From Acanthaster planci (lineage: Eukaryota > Echinodermata > Asteroidea > Valvatida > Acanthasteridae), in the NCBI RefSeq assembly GCF_001949145.1, contig NW_019091393.1:909122-973121 (forward strand): a DNA stretch of 64,000 nt, written 5' to 3'. Position 1 is the first letter of the stretch, and each line of letters starts with the position of its first letter. Shown here in pieces: positions 10,113-55,600 of the stretch. Under the pieces are notes generated by a model, which was not told the origin of the DNA, did not search any database, and saw nothing but the letters and a program-made list of their open reading frames with translations. A program made the position numbers and the translations under genes.

Positions 10113-11866
10113 CTGCATACCTTTTGGCTCCTCAAGCGGGTTACACTTCACCACCCACAGCACCAACTCCAGTGACTACCATGGACATAATCAAATCTGC
10201 CTGTTCAACATTCTTGTGTATAATACAAGACTTTCCATTCACCTACATGCACTGACAAGCATACGAAGTCTGTTTACTTAAAAGGAGTAAAATGCTGACG
10301 TCTTCAAGTCACAATGTTGTTGTTTGTCAGAGTCACTTTTAGAGAGAGACATACTGCTACGGCACGACATCATCATATTGCACCTTAATAACACATCATA
10401 AAAATCATACTAAAAAAACCAAAGAATTAATATACACATGCTAATGTGTAATGCCATCCCCCCCTCCCCATGAGATACCTCCAGAAGTTACATGTACAAG
10501 TGCATTCCAAACATTCTCATTTTCATTGAGAATATATAATTACAACTGTTCAACTTTTAACAACAATTAACCAACAGTAGTAAACCGCTATTTAGAACGT
10601 AATCTGTTACTCGCAATGAACTCGACAAACACTGTGAAACATGGCAGGCAGACCTATGTACAATTTCTCTCTCTCATATATATTTGTAAATTTTTTTTTT
10701 TTTGGTAAATTTCTTTTTCTCTCGTACGAGGAAGGCAGTTTAATCAATCTACATGTAAATTTCCATTTTCTTGAATAAGATGTAGGGAGCAACCCTACAA
10801 ATTGGCCGAAGCCTTTCATAAAGAAACAAAAGCCGATTAGTTGTGGGCTGGGAAAACTGATACTCGTAACGCATATGTTTTGCCGTGAACACAACAGGTT
10901 AACATTCACGACTATATACACAAAACCGTTTTCTAAACCCCCCCCCGTCCATTAAAAGAAACTGGCATTAACTGGCCAGTGCATGACCACCCCTGGATGT
11001 GTGCCCAGTCTGTTAACTAGCCAATCAAAGGCCAGCACCGACTGTGACTACTGCCATTGGTAGGGCAAAGCTATCTTTCTACCAAGCCAATTTTAAGACC
11101 GGTTAAAATGACCCGCACAGTGGTCATTTTGGCAAATGTCCAGTACTGCTACAATACAAACCACATACGTATGAAAACTTGAATCAGTTTTAAGACCCTC
11201 TTAGAATGCACCCCATACTGCTTTGCGCACCCAAAATCAATTCACTTTTCTACCATTTGGATCATCAGAGGTATACACATAATCAGAAGGTACTAGTTTT
11301 AAAAGAAAGCCAGCACCTCATTTTCGTACATCGGTGGTAAAGATGACCCATTTTACCTGGTATCCGATCACATCTGTTGACCACTGGTTTCCGAACTCTG
11401 TGGACTACCGTGAACACACTCCTGGAAAACCGTCCCAGGAAACCTCCAGCAATGCTCGTCCTCAACAAGAGGACAAATCCATGACTTGATCGATTTCCAG
11501 ATGCTGACTTCAAGAGAGCTGTGGGTGAGTTGATGGGTGGCTTGTGGTGTCTTTCTGAAGATGATAGATTCTTGCCGAAGTGTATCCTGTCGGCAGTAAC
11601 ACTGGGCTGATAATACAGGCTGAGCTTGGCTGAAGAAAGCTTCTGTCGTGCAAAGTCTCCCTTCGAACAAAAGACTGGATTTTTTTTCTTCGAGGCCAGC
11701 AGACTGGAATCCATTTCAATCTTGGAAACGACCGCAAACAAAGATCAGCACACATGGGTATCAACTGAGGGGTGGGTGGGTGGGGGACGAGGGGTGGTTG
11801 ATCTTCTGTGGGGACAGGTGGGTTGCTTTGGGGGAGGAGCAATGCAGAGTGGGGAACAAGTCCTGG

Positions 11867-43147
<31,281 letters not shown>

Positions 43148-44365
43148 TCTGGTCGCTGGAAGACAGATCCTTCCGCAATAAATAGTGGGGAAATCCACGG
43201 GAGTAAGATCACAGTGGGAGAGTAGGCAGCGTTGCTATATTTCCATCAAAATTACAGAGTTACAATATCGACCGCACGTCCTGCAAAACATCAGCCGACA
43301 AACCCCCATCATCATGCATTATGTACGCTGTACACACATATACATGTACGTACGTGAGCACCATGCATACAGTGCATGACGGGTTTATCCATCCGCGACA
43401 AATTGAACTTTCTTGTCATTAAATCGATTCATTAACGACACTCAGAGGCAGCGTGTTGCTTGTAGCAGAATATTCTAGTACAAAAAAACGACGAATCTGT
43501 GAATTTAAGTAGACTTGGAAGAACAAGAGGCAACTATTTCTTAGAGGCGAAGGTGACTAACAAAAATCCGCCGGATGTCCATACGGAATTGTGGGCCGCC
43601 TAATTTTCACAGGCCGTGTCTGAATCATTTTGGCTGTGGCTCAAAGTTACACACGAGTCTACATAGACAGAGGCTGTAGCCACTTCCCGTAGAGTAATGT
43701 CGATCGAATGTGACACAGTCGTACATGTACATGTTTTTGTACACATCACCAGCAGGCCCGCCATGAGGTTGGTAGTGGCCTCGACGCACCAAAGGGTGTA
43801 GGCCTAACTCAAGAAAAATCTTCTTTAGAATGACTCCAATTAAAAAAGCTTAACTGAGAAAGTAATAGCTTTTGGAAATTCAAATTGTACATGTATCTGC
43901 GGAAATAATAGGTCTGCGTTGACAAACATTATCATCTTATGAGGCCTATATTTTGAAGTCCGGTTGAGAAAAAGGGGCCCAACTATGAAATTTTGGTAAA
44001 CAACGTTCAGAGGTGGTCATTTTTCCCTTAAGTTGGAAGTCTGCAATTTCTCGAGAACTTTATTGAATGGTCATTCTCAGACAGGTATTTTTAAAATCTG
44101 TTTTGGTCTTTTTTAGGGAGAGGGGGTGCTTTGGGAGAAATAAGAAGACATGTGAAAGGTAGGGCTGCTGAATTCGTCAGGAAACTGGGCCAATTGGTTA
44201 CTCTTTAGTTCAGACGTTCAGGGATTGGGTAGGCCTACCGTCACGCGGTATCCTTGCCCGATTAAAAATAGCCAAACATGTTCACCGACAAAAACAACCA
44301 GACCAATTCTGGGTTACGAACGCCGACGCACAATCCTATAACTAATTAGCAGTTACACGCAAATA

Positions 44366-44595
44366 CACTACTCAAAAGAAAAAATACTTAAGGACCACTT
44401 TTTATTTTGTGTACACTTTTTATATGAGATATTCAATTGCTGGAATGTGCAGTTGATGTTATGAAACATTTTTAAAATGTTTTATTCCAGGGAGAACACC
44501 ATTTAGACAAACGAAAAATGAAAGAACTACACCCCACTCATTGCTTGGAAAAAATTCCAAGTTAAAAAAGTGGTCCTTAACTTTTTTGAGTAGTG
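44366..44595. mobile_element. 230-bp mariner-type MITE with TA duplication
   Basis: The left end, cactactcaaaagaaaaaat, continues to ttaaggaccacttttt. The reverse-complemented right end reads cactactcaaaaaagttaag and continues to gaccactttttt. TA borders both sides (44364-44365, 44596-44597). The ends resemble Tc1/mariner miniature elements. Confidence 0.85.
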
Positions 44596-46885
44596 TAAAT
44601 AGGACGTCATTGAGATCTGCATGGTAAACACTAGAATGACAGCAAATCGCGTCTAAGAAGAAAAAATACATATAGGCGGCATGTACTGACCACGCAGTGC
44701 TCACTGCACCTTGGTACTGGTTTGTAAGTCACCGTGGTGTATACTCTGATTTCTTTACACGAACTTCCCGTTACTGAACAAAATGTTGACGTCTCTCTTA
44801 TCGCAAATAAACGTTTACAAAATTACTGCAGCCAAGCATCGCCAAAGCTTGGATGTCAGTAGGATTAGCCCAACCTGGCTGCACTCCGGCTCAGTTTCTG
44901 ACTGAATAGAAATCGGAGCCGAGTCTGCCGTGGTGTATGCCCATGGTGGCAGGTCTGGTCCACTGAACCTCCTTTATTGCCACAAAAGGTTCTCGCCGAG
45001 GAGCTAGCCCACTGCAGGGAGGCATCGTTTATTCAATCAACGGCATGAGCTTCATTTCGGAGGAGGGCACCCCCCTCCAATTTCACACACACACGACAAA
45101 ACTGTTTGAGACTTTTAAAGTTTTCCGACATATTCCAAAAGATTCAAGTGCAATTCTAAAAAAAGTAAAAACCTTTCTCACAAAATGCAATGAGAATGCG
45201 ACCCTTGAAACTGGAGCCGACAAGAACCGTCAGCAACCTGCTGCCAACATGCGTCTCGGCTCATCCCGCTCAACAAAGATCAAATTGGTTCATCAAAAGA
45301 GGGCGGTATGCAAGTAAATCGTGGCCGTAACTTCGCGAGACAAACAATGGAGTACCTATTTTAGTTTAGCACGATGGAAATCAAGCCATTAAATCCTGAC
45401 ACTGAGTATTAATTTTTACATAAAGCTGTGTCCAAGCTCTATGATTTTAACATTACCACGTGGCTTGGCCTACCTTAAAGCAGGTAGCAGGCGGTGTTCT
45501 TTTGGGAGGAATAAATTCTCAGGTAATCCACGTCTTGCACTATGTATATAGTGTATCACATAGTGAATATTGTATTACAAAATACAGTCGCTTGTATTTT
45601 GAAACACGAAGATAATCGTTTAAGGAATACTTTAATTGCCTCGTGGTTATCAAGGATCAGAACGAGTTGGGTGAAAACGCTTATCAGTTTTGATGAGGCA
45701 CTTCTTTCTCTTTAAGGAAAATTAATCTTTGAGGAGGCAGGCCTCCAGAAGCGCGCTCTTACAGGATGAGCCCACAGATTTAGTTATGCATAAGCCTGGC
45801 TGGCAAATATTGGTACTTGTTGCAATACCATTAGCAAACAATGGCTACGAGTGCAGATCTTGCATTGATAAGCTTTGGGACATGCACACTGTGCATTACC
45901 ACTGCAGGTCTGGATTAATCAATTAATTATGCAAATGGCCAGGCATCTATATTCAGCACACAACAATAGGCTGATCAGGGCTTAAGTTGACGTCGAGACA
46001 ATTATGACAGTCGTAATACTGATGGGTTGTTAAAATCCTGACTTCTTTGAAGATGATAAATAAAAGTGCTATACACTGCAAGATAACAAAAATGGCGTTT
46101 ATTTGGTTAGCATGAATATTGTTCTGTTCATTCACAAAGAGAATTGGTACTTTTTCTATGACGACGACTCATTTTAGCCACCGTGCTGGACGGGGCCTAT
46201 TCACTACAACCGACAATACCATCAACGAAAGGTAATTTTCCAAGAACATAGAGAGTGCCGTTCTTGCTGTTGGACATTTCAATGTTCGCGTACATTTGTT
46301 TCGTGTACCGTTCAGCTACGCACTTGCCATTCAGCCCACCATGAAAAGCAACAGGTATCTACAGGTTACAATGGCCCCTGCATTGATACGGTCGCCATGG
46401 CAACACGTAGAAGAAAATTACCGGCCTCGCGGCGATAATGAAGAGCAGCGGGCGTGACGGCCAGCGCACCTAGTACGTACGGAAATGACGAAGATAACAA
46501 AATGGTTCGGGTGAGAGCACGGAAGAGTGCTAATGGGTCCATTCCAATTAATTTTGCGAATGCATTTCTCGCACAATCATCAGTAAAACAACACATCGAC
46601 TGACACTCGCGAACCGTTCTAATTAGAACAAAACAAGAGCCGTTTCTCTTGTTTATGCTTACTCAAAAATAATAAACATCAGACGGCTGCTTCATTTCCA
46701 GATGGATGTCACCACGGTGTACTCTCCAAATTTGAATCGAAATCATCTTGTTTCGAATCAGAGGGAGGGAATTTTCACGAGATTATATTTTCACTCCGGG
46801 GCATTTAGAGAGTAGTTTCGGCTTTGTGTTGCGGTGTACATACAAAGCAATGGTTGTGTGTGAAATAACAAGTGCCAACGCGACT

Positions 46886-46911
46886 TGACGTCAGTTTCTG
46901 CGCCTTTATAA
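46886..46911 (+). promoter_or_regulatory. CRE palindrome next to a TATA-like box
   Basis: TGACGTCA (46886-46893) is a full cAMP response element, followed 10 bp later by tttataaa. It lies 3.7 kb upstream of the candidate PKA exon 1a. An 8-mer is expected about once in a window this size, so chance is a fair explanation. Confidence 0.2.
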
Positions 46912-49900
46912 AAAAAAAACTCTGGGGAGAAGAGAATTCAAACTAAAGAGCGAAAGCTATGAACGGGAAAATGGTCTATACACAAATACTGCGCCTCGTG
47001 TGTACTTAGGCAGTTTCGTCTGAATTGCTTTTTCAGATTTTTCACGGAGAGGCGACTTCTGCAAAGTGCGCCCTCATCGAGATCGCTTTTTGTGTTCGAG
47101 TATTATTCTCGCAAAATACCCTGTATTTTAATTATTATATTGTACGTGGACAGTAAGTGAAGCTGTTTATTTCTGTCGCGGTAATTCTTCCATTAAATTA
47201 CAAATGGGCGATTAAAAATTTATAGGCCAACTGCAGAATATAAAGGAAAGACGCGAGACAATCCCATGACCTTCACTAGGAATTTATTGACACTGATCCG
47301 AAAATAGGCATGGTATGGAAAATGCCGTCTACATCGGCAACGGGAGAGATCCAAAGCTGTTCTGGTCAATATGCAATGGAACATGTAGAAAACTGACACC
47401 ATCAAACTACAAGTATCAATGTCAGGCTATCCAAACCAATCCATGAACATATATATACAATCATTGCAACGGACTTCATTATTTGGAAGCGAGCGTCCAG
47501 GGCGATGCAGGCCATTTCTCGTACTGCGCACGCTCTACCGAGCTGCACTTTGTCCGTACCGTTGCTTAATTTGCTCTTGTAGACTGTGCATGGTCGAGAT
47601 CTTCCATAAAAGCATCAATTCGGCTTGACATGACACAGCCTTCGTTTCATCGAATCATTTGATTGTCAGGTCATCTCTATAAAAAAAATCCCCGATGACT
47701 GAGTCACAGTCTGTCCTTGCTTGGAGGCACTAGCTAAGACAGGAGGCACTAACTAGGACAGAAAAGAAACCTTGCACGGCCTCACTTTAGGGACGTGCTT
47801 TTATCCGTTTAAAATTCTTGATTCCAAGAAGAACGGATTTGGGAGATTATAGATTTCCAGCGGTCGGCAAAGGACAGTGCGCCGGGATTAGACAGTCAAT
47901 AACCGTTTGTATTAGCTGGGTCTGGTTCCGGCCGCGAGCACTTCGTGCTCTACGAAACATGCACTTATTTTGTACCGTGTAACAGCGCTACCATCATGTT
48001 GGTGCGTGAGGGCGTTCTCATTTCCCTATGAGGTTAACAACCGATGTGTCAGGTTTACAAAAAAATGAACCAAGTTTTCTATCTTTTGACAACCACCATC
48101 ATTGAAGACCTATCACTATAATTTTACCATCACAACACACTGAGGAAAGTGAGAGCATCAGGGCATTTACGAATAACTTCGGATGTGCGAGCTTCAGGTT
48201 AATGCTCCTTTTGTAAGTTCCTGTGACCTTTAGAACTGACACCTGGTTCCATTTTCTGGGACAGGAGCAAAATCTTAGTGGCTTAAGTTGAAAGTTATTT
48301 CCAGTCTTTGAACATCAACGTCCTCAAAAAAGTTCTCGAGCCAAGCCGAAGCCGAATCCGGTTGAAGCCGGATTATGCCTATAGCTGAACGATAACATGG
48401 TGAAACGGGCTGGACGCTGCTCTCCATATTCGACACTAGTTGGGGGAAATGAGATGGGGACAAGACCTACAGATCGAGTGACAACCATTTGTCACTATTG
48501 TCCACCTTTGTCGGGTATCTAGGATATGCTTTATGCACAAGTTACCAGGAGAAATCTACCGATAGTCGACAAATGGTCGCCCCCCCAATTTTGCTCACTC
48601 TTGCATACTTTCCCAAGACCGGGTCCGTGTTACCTAGTCACGACAGGCATATAACAATTCTACAAGAGAAGGCTTCCATAGCCGCACGAGCTATTTCAAG
48701 ACACGCCTTAATATTTAACCTTCTACACTGCCCTCAAGCGTTTCAAGTGACAGCTACTGGCGGCATGAGAGTTCGCCCAGGCAACATAAAGAATTCAGAC
48801 GGAGGCATTTACCGTCAAACAACCACCCAAGTACTTTAATACACGTATCTAAAACTGCTGACTGGCACCGGCCGATGGAATTACATATGTAGCCCCAGAG
48901 CACGGGAGACGAATGACGGGCACCTGTACGGAGAGCTACAATGCATGCCAACTTGGTGACAGAACTGATCTGACAGTGACCATAGAGCAAGGATTCTTGC
49001 TCTATGCTGTGACAGACGAGGGACACGGTGGCAAGATTCGTAAATATATGTCTCGAAAATCCCATGGAAATAATTTACAGATTTGGTTAGAAAAACTGCT
49101 ACACCAACACAAAGCTTGAGTTCTGAACTAATATGGGCCTTCACGGAACAGTTTATGGAAAACCTGTATGTCGAAGCGGAGGATGATTAAATATCATTTG
49201 CAAGAAAGTTCTTGCCACAAGTGGTCACCTTTCTCAACAGCATTTGTTACAATTTCAAAATCATGTGAGACAGATTTCGTATAATAAACCAAAATACCAC
49301 AAGTGTATCACCAAACATTCGACAGACGTAGCAATTATTGATAATGAAACCAGTGAGATCGCGTTGGTTGCTAGGAGTGGCGAGCTACCAAAAAAAACCG
49401 CCGGAACTATACATCCGAATCCCCGCCTCCAGCTTGCGTCCGATCGATTGAGAACCTTAAAAATATCATCATAAACAAGGAGATCGATCAGCCAATTAGC
49501 GGATTGCTAGAGCCGTAATTTCGTTGCCTGGTGCTGTTGCTTAAGAATCCGTTATCTCTGGCTGCCTAGAAGCTACGTGCACAGTGCAAAGCATGCGCCT
49601 AAACAGAATTAGTATGCATTATGTACACTAAATTAATGTAAAATGTTGATGTATGGCCTATGTATGGCTTGCTCATAATATACAGGATAGGTAGAAGGTA
49701 TATTATTTTATGATTTTTTTTTTTTGGTTACAACAGGGAGAAATCATAATCGCAACGAGAAAGTTCTGACGAGGCCTGCATGTGTTTGCTACACTATCAC
49801 ATCGTCGTTCGCAAGTTTATGAAACGACTATGAATAGATAATTAAGTCGGAGAACTTATGTGTAGGGGAACGCTTTTTTGGGGGGGAGCTATGGACCAAT

Positions 49901-50664
49901 AGAATGCATTTACAGTTATTTTCATTGCCATGGAAACCAAGGCAGGTGTTATGTGAGTAGGCATATACAGGTGTAAATGAACGGAGGGAGAGAGTCTCGA
50001 AATTGGATTATGAGGCTCATCAGGCCTGACAAGAGCATGATTCTGTTTTCCCCTCTCCACGGTTGAAGAAAACGATACCGGCAGTACGGCCATATTACAC
50101 AGCCATCGATGATACAGCGAAGCCTTCGTCTATGATTATATCGTCACGGAAGACTTATACGAGCTGGCACATAGGTCTCCTAAGGTAATCATACCCGCCC
50201 GGCTATATTTAGTAGATGGGGCTTAGAGGGGCTCATGGTTCTGCGGCAGTTCACCCTTGCTGGGTAGAAATGCAAAAAAAAAAGCACACTCTGGGAAATT
50301 TATTGGGGCAGACGGTCAATCCTCTCAGCTAAGCCTCGGCTTGTGTATATTCAGCGACAATCCAGGCTGCGCGATGCGACGAAGGGGCTAGCGGCCCGGC
50401 AGGCCATCAGCCACGGCGCATGCACCACGCGTAATGGTATATCACCCTCCATGCGATACGGCCCGTATCAGACCTAATTGACATCGAGGGTAATAACACA
50501 GACGTTATGCGACCCGCATAACCAACTACAGTGGCAGTTGGGCACGGGGGAGGGGGAGGGAATTAATGAAGACTGCCAAGCAGCTCTTGATGGTGTCCTT
50601 AATTACACCCGTGAAGTAAAGATCTACACGGTCTGATATCGGACTCGGTCTCTTCGGTGTCGAA

Positions 50665-50683
50665 GTACATGTACATGTACATG
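50665..50683. repeat. TACATG microsatellite
   Basis: gtacatgtacatgtacatg is a self-complementary run of the hexamer found throughout the window. Confidence 0.9.
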
Positions 50684-51909
50684 CCCGAGACGTAAAATGC
50701 CCCATGCCACACTATATTTAGCTTGATGTAAACATGTCTAGCTAGGGTAAGGTCTAACGCGCAATTTTGGCCAGGCGGTGTCACGGAATGAAGAAAAATG
50801 AGAAAAATCGGAAGAAATCTGCTTGAGAGTGTGTTTTGCGACTTTAACGAGCTTAAACTGACTGTGAACAAAACACAGGTCGCGTATAATTACAGTCATA
50901 GGTCTAAGTGTTTGGTTTCAGACAAGCGCTTTCTACGTGCACACACTTCCAGAATCGACACTCAAATGACGTTTCCACGGAGTTTCAACAATCACGATAA
51001 AAATTACGTAGGCCTCTTTCCTTATTTCAGAGCAAGTCCAAGCAGCTAAGTAGCTAGTGGCATATTCAACAATAACAATGGGATTCCACTGGCTCAATTA
51101 CAACGCTCCATCCCTTTACAATCGCCGCCGTTTCCCGACAGAAAATTATATATGTAATTGGACTAAGGCAGAGCACATCTTTAAAATAAAGTTGGCCACG
51201 CGTGTATAATATTTTCAAGGAATTCACTTAAAGCACCTTGTGAATAAAAAAAGCCGTTGACAAAACATTTCTTTCCAGTTTCTCTAACCCTCGCTCTTGC
51301 ACTTCCCACTCATTAGTGTCGTTCCTGATTTTGTCACGATCTCCAGCCGTCCATAGGACGCGCGGGGCCCAGGGGCGCTGAACCGCACTGCGCTCGGGAA
51401 ATTAATCTTTTCCTCCCGCTTGACTCTGGGCCGGGGACGGGACGAAAGCCGATTTACTGTGCGGGGGAAAAAAGAGGGATGATGTTAAGCGAATTTTACC
51501 GATTGCACTGCGGTGTTGACGTTCAATTCTATAACGAAGCGAGGACTTAGAGAAGTCTTCGCTAAGTGCCTGCCCAAACGGGTCAAAGCAGATAAAATGA
51601 CGGAGCGAGTTGATTTTCATATAATACTGAACGATGGGTTTTTTTTTCAGATATTGCAGGTACAGTAGCTTCGGAACTATGTCCAGGTCGACTACAGTAA
51701 CTTTCATATTAGTTTAAAGCTACCATAGATGTACAAATGGCCAACAAAAAAGTTGGAAAATTTCGACGTAGTGACTGTCGTATACTTGACTTAGCTATTT
51801 TGTCGGAACGAAAAGTAGATTTAAAGCGCCCTCCATAGTCCAGACCTGAACTGCGCCCTCCAGCGGTGCAATGTTGCCTCTCCTACATGGCACAACCGCA
51901 AGCCTTACT

Positions 51910-52033
51910 TAGGCCGTGTCTAAAACGGGCCTCCAGAGCTACGGCTAGGTCTATTGTCTACGCGTCTCCACACATTTCCAATGGAGCGAAGACCTAGACC
52001 TAGCTCTAAACAAGAGATTCGGATGCAGCCCTA
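51910..52033 (+). mobile_element. 124-bp foldback MITE, copy 2
   Basis: It has the same length and orientation as 31168-31291 and is clearly similar end to end. The ends taggccgtgtct and (reverse complement) tagggctgcatc are inverted repeats. No clear target-site duplication remains. Confidence 0.75.
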
Positions 52034-52204
52034 TTTTGCCTCTCCTTTGTCAGCACAAGTTGACGCGTAAACAACATACAACTTGGAGTAGGCCTATACT
52101 GACAAGTTAACCTCCAAAGGCCTTCCCTCTAAGAACACTTGTGCGTCATAAGAATGGTCAGACGAACGGCAGTATGAGGTATATTTCGCCGACACAACCT
52201 GTAA

Positions 52205-52654
52205 GTCGAGATTGGGCGGCCTGTTCTTGACACGGGTCTCTTATTCTCGCCCTCGAACGGCGGGGGCACGACCAAAGAACACTGTTCTCGGAACGGGATC
52301 ACACACCACCTCCTCTTCAGGGTTTTACACGAACACACAGAAACGCTCGTGGGATTTGATTTTTGAGCAGCCGCAAAAACTACCGAGAGGGCTTACAGAG
52401 TCAAAGACAATGGAAAGTTTTGACAAATCAACATTAATAATTTTCTATGACAGTAATGAATTTTTTTTTAGGGAAAAGAAGTTAGCACAGTTATCCAACA
52501 TTAACTCTAAAAAAATGCACAAGGATGCCGCCATGTTGCATGTTACTTTTGCAACAAAATAACTATACCAGCAATAAGCGGTTCCAGCGGCCGACCCACA
52601 AACAACAAATCGAGCTGTTCGTGAACATACGAGAACAAGCCGCCCGAACTCAGC
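52205..52654 (+). mobile_element. About 450-bp MITE family, copy 1
   Basis: It aligns along its whole length with 56784-57227. Shared parts include ctgttcttgacacgggt, ggatcacacaccacctcctc, cagggttttaca, gccgccatgttgc and ctgttcgtgaacatacg. The terminal inverted repeat is gagattgggcggcctgttct against gagttcgggcggcttgttct. Confidence 0.9.
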
Positions 52655-55600
52655 CTAATGTCTAAGTGGTGTAACTGTATGGACCATAATAAAACCTAGC
52701 AGACTATCAGGAATGCTTCTCTGGTTTCGTTTCCCGCCCAAACGTTTCGTACTTTGCTCTGGCACCCCGCAGGCAACGCACCGGAGTAAATTACGTTTTA
52801 CACGTGGGACCACTCACCAAAGGTTGTGCAGCTTGCGCCTAAAATAGAACGTGGAGCAGTAACCGAAGCTGATAAATCTGGGATACTCTGGATAATGTGC
52901 CGGCGCGCGGGATGCTGCTTTGAAGAGGCGGCAAAAGAAAGTGACAGATTGCCTGTGGAGTTCAGGCCTGTGAAAAACCCGCTACGGGTAGCTAGTTTAT
53001 ACAACCTGTGCACTGCGCATTATACCATAGATGGGTTTGTAGCTCTATGGTTATACCATCGTGGCGGGGTACCAACAGCCATATTGATAATGAGTAAATC
53101 GATGATGTGATAATGACATATGATCTCAGGACACGATCAGTTAGTTAGTTTGTTATGTGGAAGTGAGAGTATATTTCCGTGTCTAGTTTTAGACAGTCGG
53201 TCGACGCAACGTCTAAACTGCATGCACATGTTTTAGTCTTTTAGCTTTTGGGGTCTACTGAATGAAAGACCGTCTCGGGTTAAACGCTGATCAATCTGTC
53301 GTATAAGAAAAATCACAATCTGTCAGATTCAATTCGAAAATTCCGCATTGTGGCTAATTTCACCCCCTAAAACATGCATGTATTGAACAAAAAACATCAC
53401 TTCTGAGAAAGGATAGAGGATTCTTGAACCAAACAGTGAAGTATTCAAAGGCGAGGGTGGTCGAGGGAGCATCCTTTGGTCGGGCAATTCAGCCGGTCGT
53501 TTCGGCGCGGCTGTATCGTAGGTTCAGGGGATAATTCTCTTCCAAATCCTGGCTTGCCCTCGGATGATTCTCAACTGGCTTCAACCTGGATTGCTGATAC
53601 CACGCTTTAAAGATCGGCAAGGCAAAGGGTGGCTGTCTAGAAAAGTTTATAATTATATTCTGGGTTGTTTTTGTCTTAGGGACCGCCTCACATAAAACAA
53701 GCTAATATCAACCTACACATCGTTCGACATAAAAATATAATTTTGGAAACCCTTGCTAATGATACAAAATACAAATGCAGACATTCGACTGAAAGAATAT
53801 ATCGGCGTTCTTCTGACAAGATCTCTTCCTTTCTGTTGCAAAACATTGAAACTCTTTTGTACAATCCGCACTGAATTTCCCCCAAGGTAAGTCACTGTTT
53901 TGAGAATATGATTCCTCTGCGTCTCTAATTTAAGTACATATGTAAAGCCACCCTAAAATTTAATGTATACGCTGCCAACTGTTACGAGTACGTTTAACAG
54001 GTCACATCTACAACACAGCGCCCTCTTCCGGCCGGAAACACATTACGAGGGAACCTATTACAGGTACAATTTGAAACTCTCAAGCAAGCGTTTCCAAGGC
54101 AAGGACCCAGCAGACAAACCACTATGGTCTCCAGTTAGTACTTTAAGCGGGGAAAAATCAACAAAATCCAAGGGGTTAAATTCCTTCAGTGTAATTCAAA
54201 CATTTACAACGACGTTCATGAAAGCCGGCAATATTGTGTAAGAACTTTATACGCTGACCTGTACCAGGGGCGTCATTGACCATGGTATCTTCTGTCGTCA
54301 TTGGTGTCCAAGTAACACCAGTCAGAATCGCGGATCAAGTTGGTTTTAAACGGTCGAACCTGAAAGGCACAATTCATGCAAGCATAACGACAAGTACCAC
54401 AATATTAAGCATAATGTGGATTTATACTAAACAGGTCAGCAAAGCTCATTATCTAGGTCAGGTTTTATGTTTTGTGATGTTATTTGCACAATAAATAGTT
54501 TTCAGAGGACTATGTTTCAGAATGGGCCCGAAGCTTGAGTCTGGGCTAGGTCTAGGTCTTCAATGGTTGCAAATACATGCTAAAAAAGGCGTAGCCGAAT
54601 GATCGTTTTGTATACTACATCTGACATGGCGGAGCCCTTCTGACTGTCAGAGAATTATTTTTCGCGTCTTTGATGAGTTGCCCAATTGAGGATAAGGTAG
54701 CTCATTTGGCCAGCCGACCGAGGAGGCGATAAAGCCGAGGGGCCAAACTGTCTAAGGTACCGTCAGGCCCCGCGGAGCACCAAGCCATGAATGATGGATG
54801 TGCGTTGGTCGCTCGACGCACCGTCTGAACTGCACGTACATGTACATGTATATGCCGAACTGCCCCACGTACAGACACCCTCACTGCGTGCAGACGCGTC
54901 TAATTTCGGTATCACCGATTTTTAATAGTGAGACAGGAACCCCGAATGTGTAATTAACATTTTTATGACTAATTCATGTCTGAAGATAGGTTGATAAAAA
55001 TAGGATGCTGATGGCTTACAGAGGAGCATAGCATTTCAGAGTCTGTACAACGCGGCATGCAAACGATTTTAACATGATGCAAGTAGCTCAGAAACAAGGA
55101 GGGCCACCGAAACGAGTTCACTGAGAACTTAAAAGTTTGCTAGAATGGATTTCCTTGCATGTTGTAGAGACATCCGTAAAGTAATAACAAGAACACCACT
55201 AGACTTAATTCCAGTCTGTACTGTCGCTGCCAAATTATCAAAATGGCTACCGATGACACGTGTGAAACCTAAGAATGGCCTCATCAGATTTATTCTTAGT
55301 GATATGACTACACTATGACAATAGGACAACCACGACAGATGGACGCACGCTTATTTCATATTCAACCCTTGATTTTCAAGACCTTTGTAGACCCACGGCA
55401 CTAGCTTTCTACACGCAATGCCCTTCATCGTCAAACGTTGGTAATACAGTATTCATTTTCAACAGTACTTTTAATCGCAGAGGTAAATAAATGCCAAACG
55501 AGCAAATACTCGCGTCACTTGGACTTCGAGCTGTTATGTCAAGAAAAAAAATGCTGTCTAAATAGCGCAGATGGACAAATCGACGAGTGGTCTGTCTGAA

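Larger units (their letters stand above)
5511..11866. other. Region between the convergent genes; probable PKA 3' UTR on the - strand
   Basis: No coding exon is recognisable. The stretch is AT-rich with T and A runs and several candidate AATAAA sites on either strand. Since PKA-C ends at 11867 on the - strand, its 3' UTR must extend into this region, and a long one is likely. A degenerate 27-bp tandem repeat lies at 9949-10112. Open frames here are short and show no family pattern. Confidence 0.6.

Noticed and set aside
45045-45317. 90-codon + frame rich in lysine
   Set aside because: No recognisable family, no flanking splice signals of note; not reported as a gene.
47726-47765. Short direct repeat aggcactagctaagacagg / aggcactaactaggacag
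   Set aside because: A two-unit local duplication with no further structure.
48489-48839. 116-codon + strand open frame
   Set aside because: No homology pattern or coding bias visible, and a comparable frame lies on the other strand.
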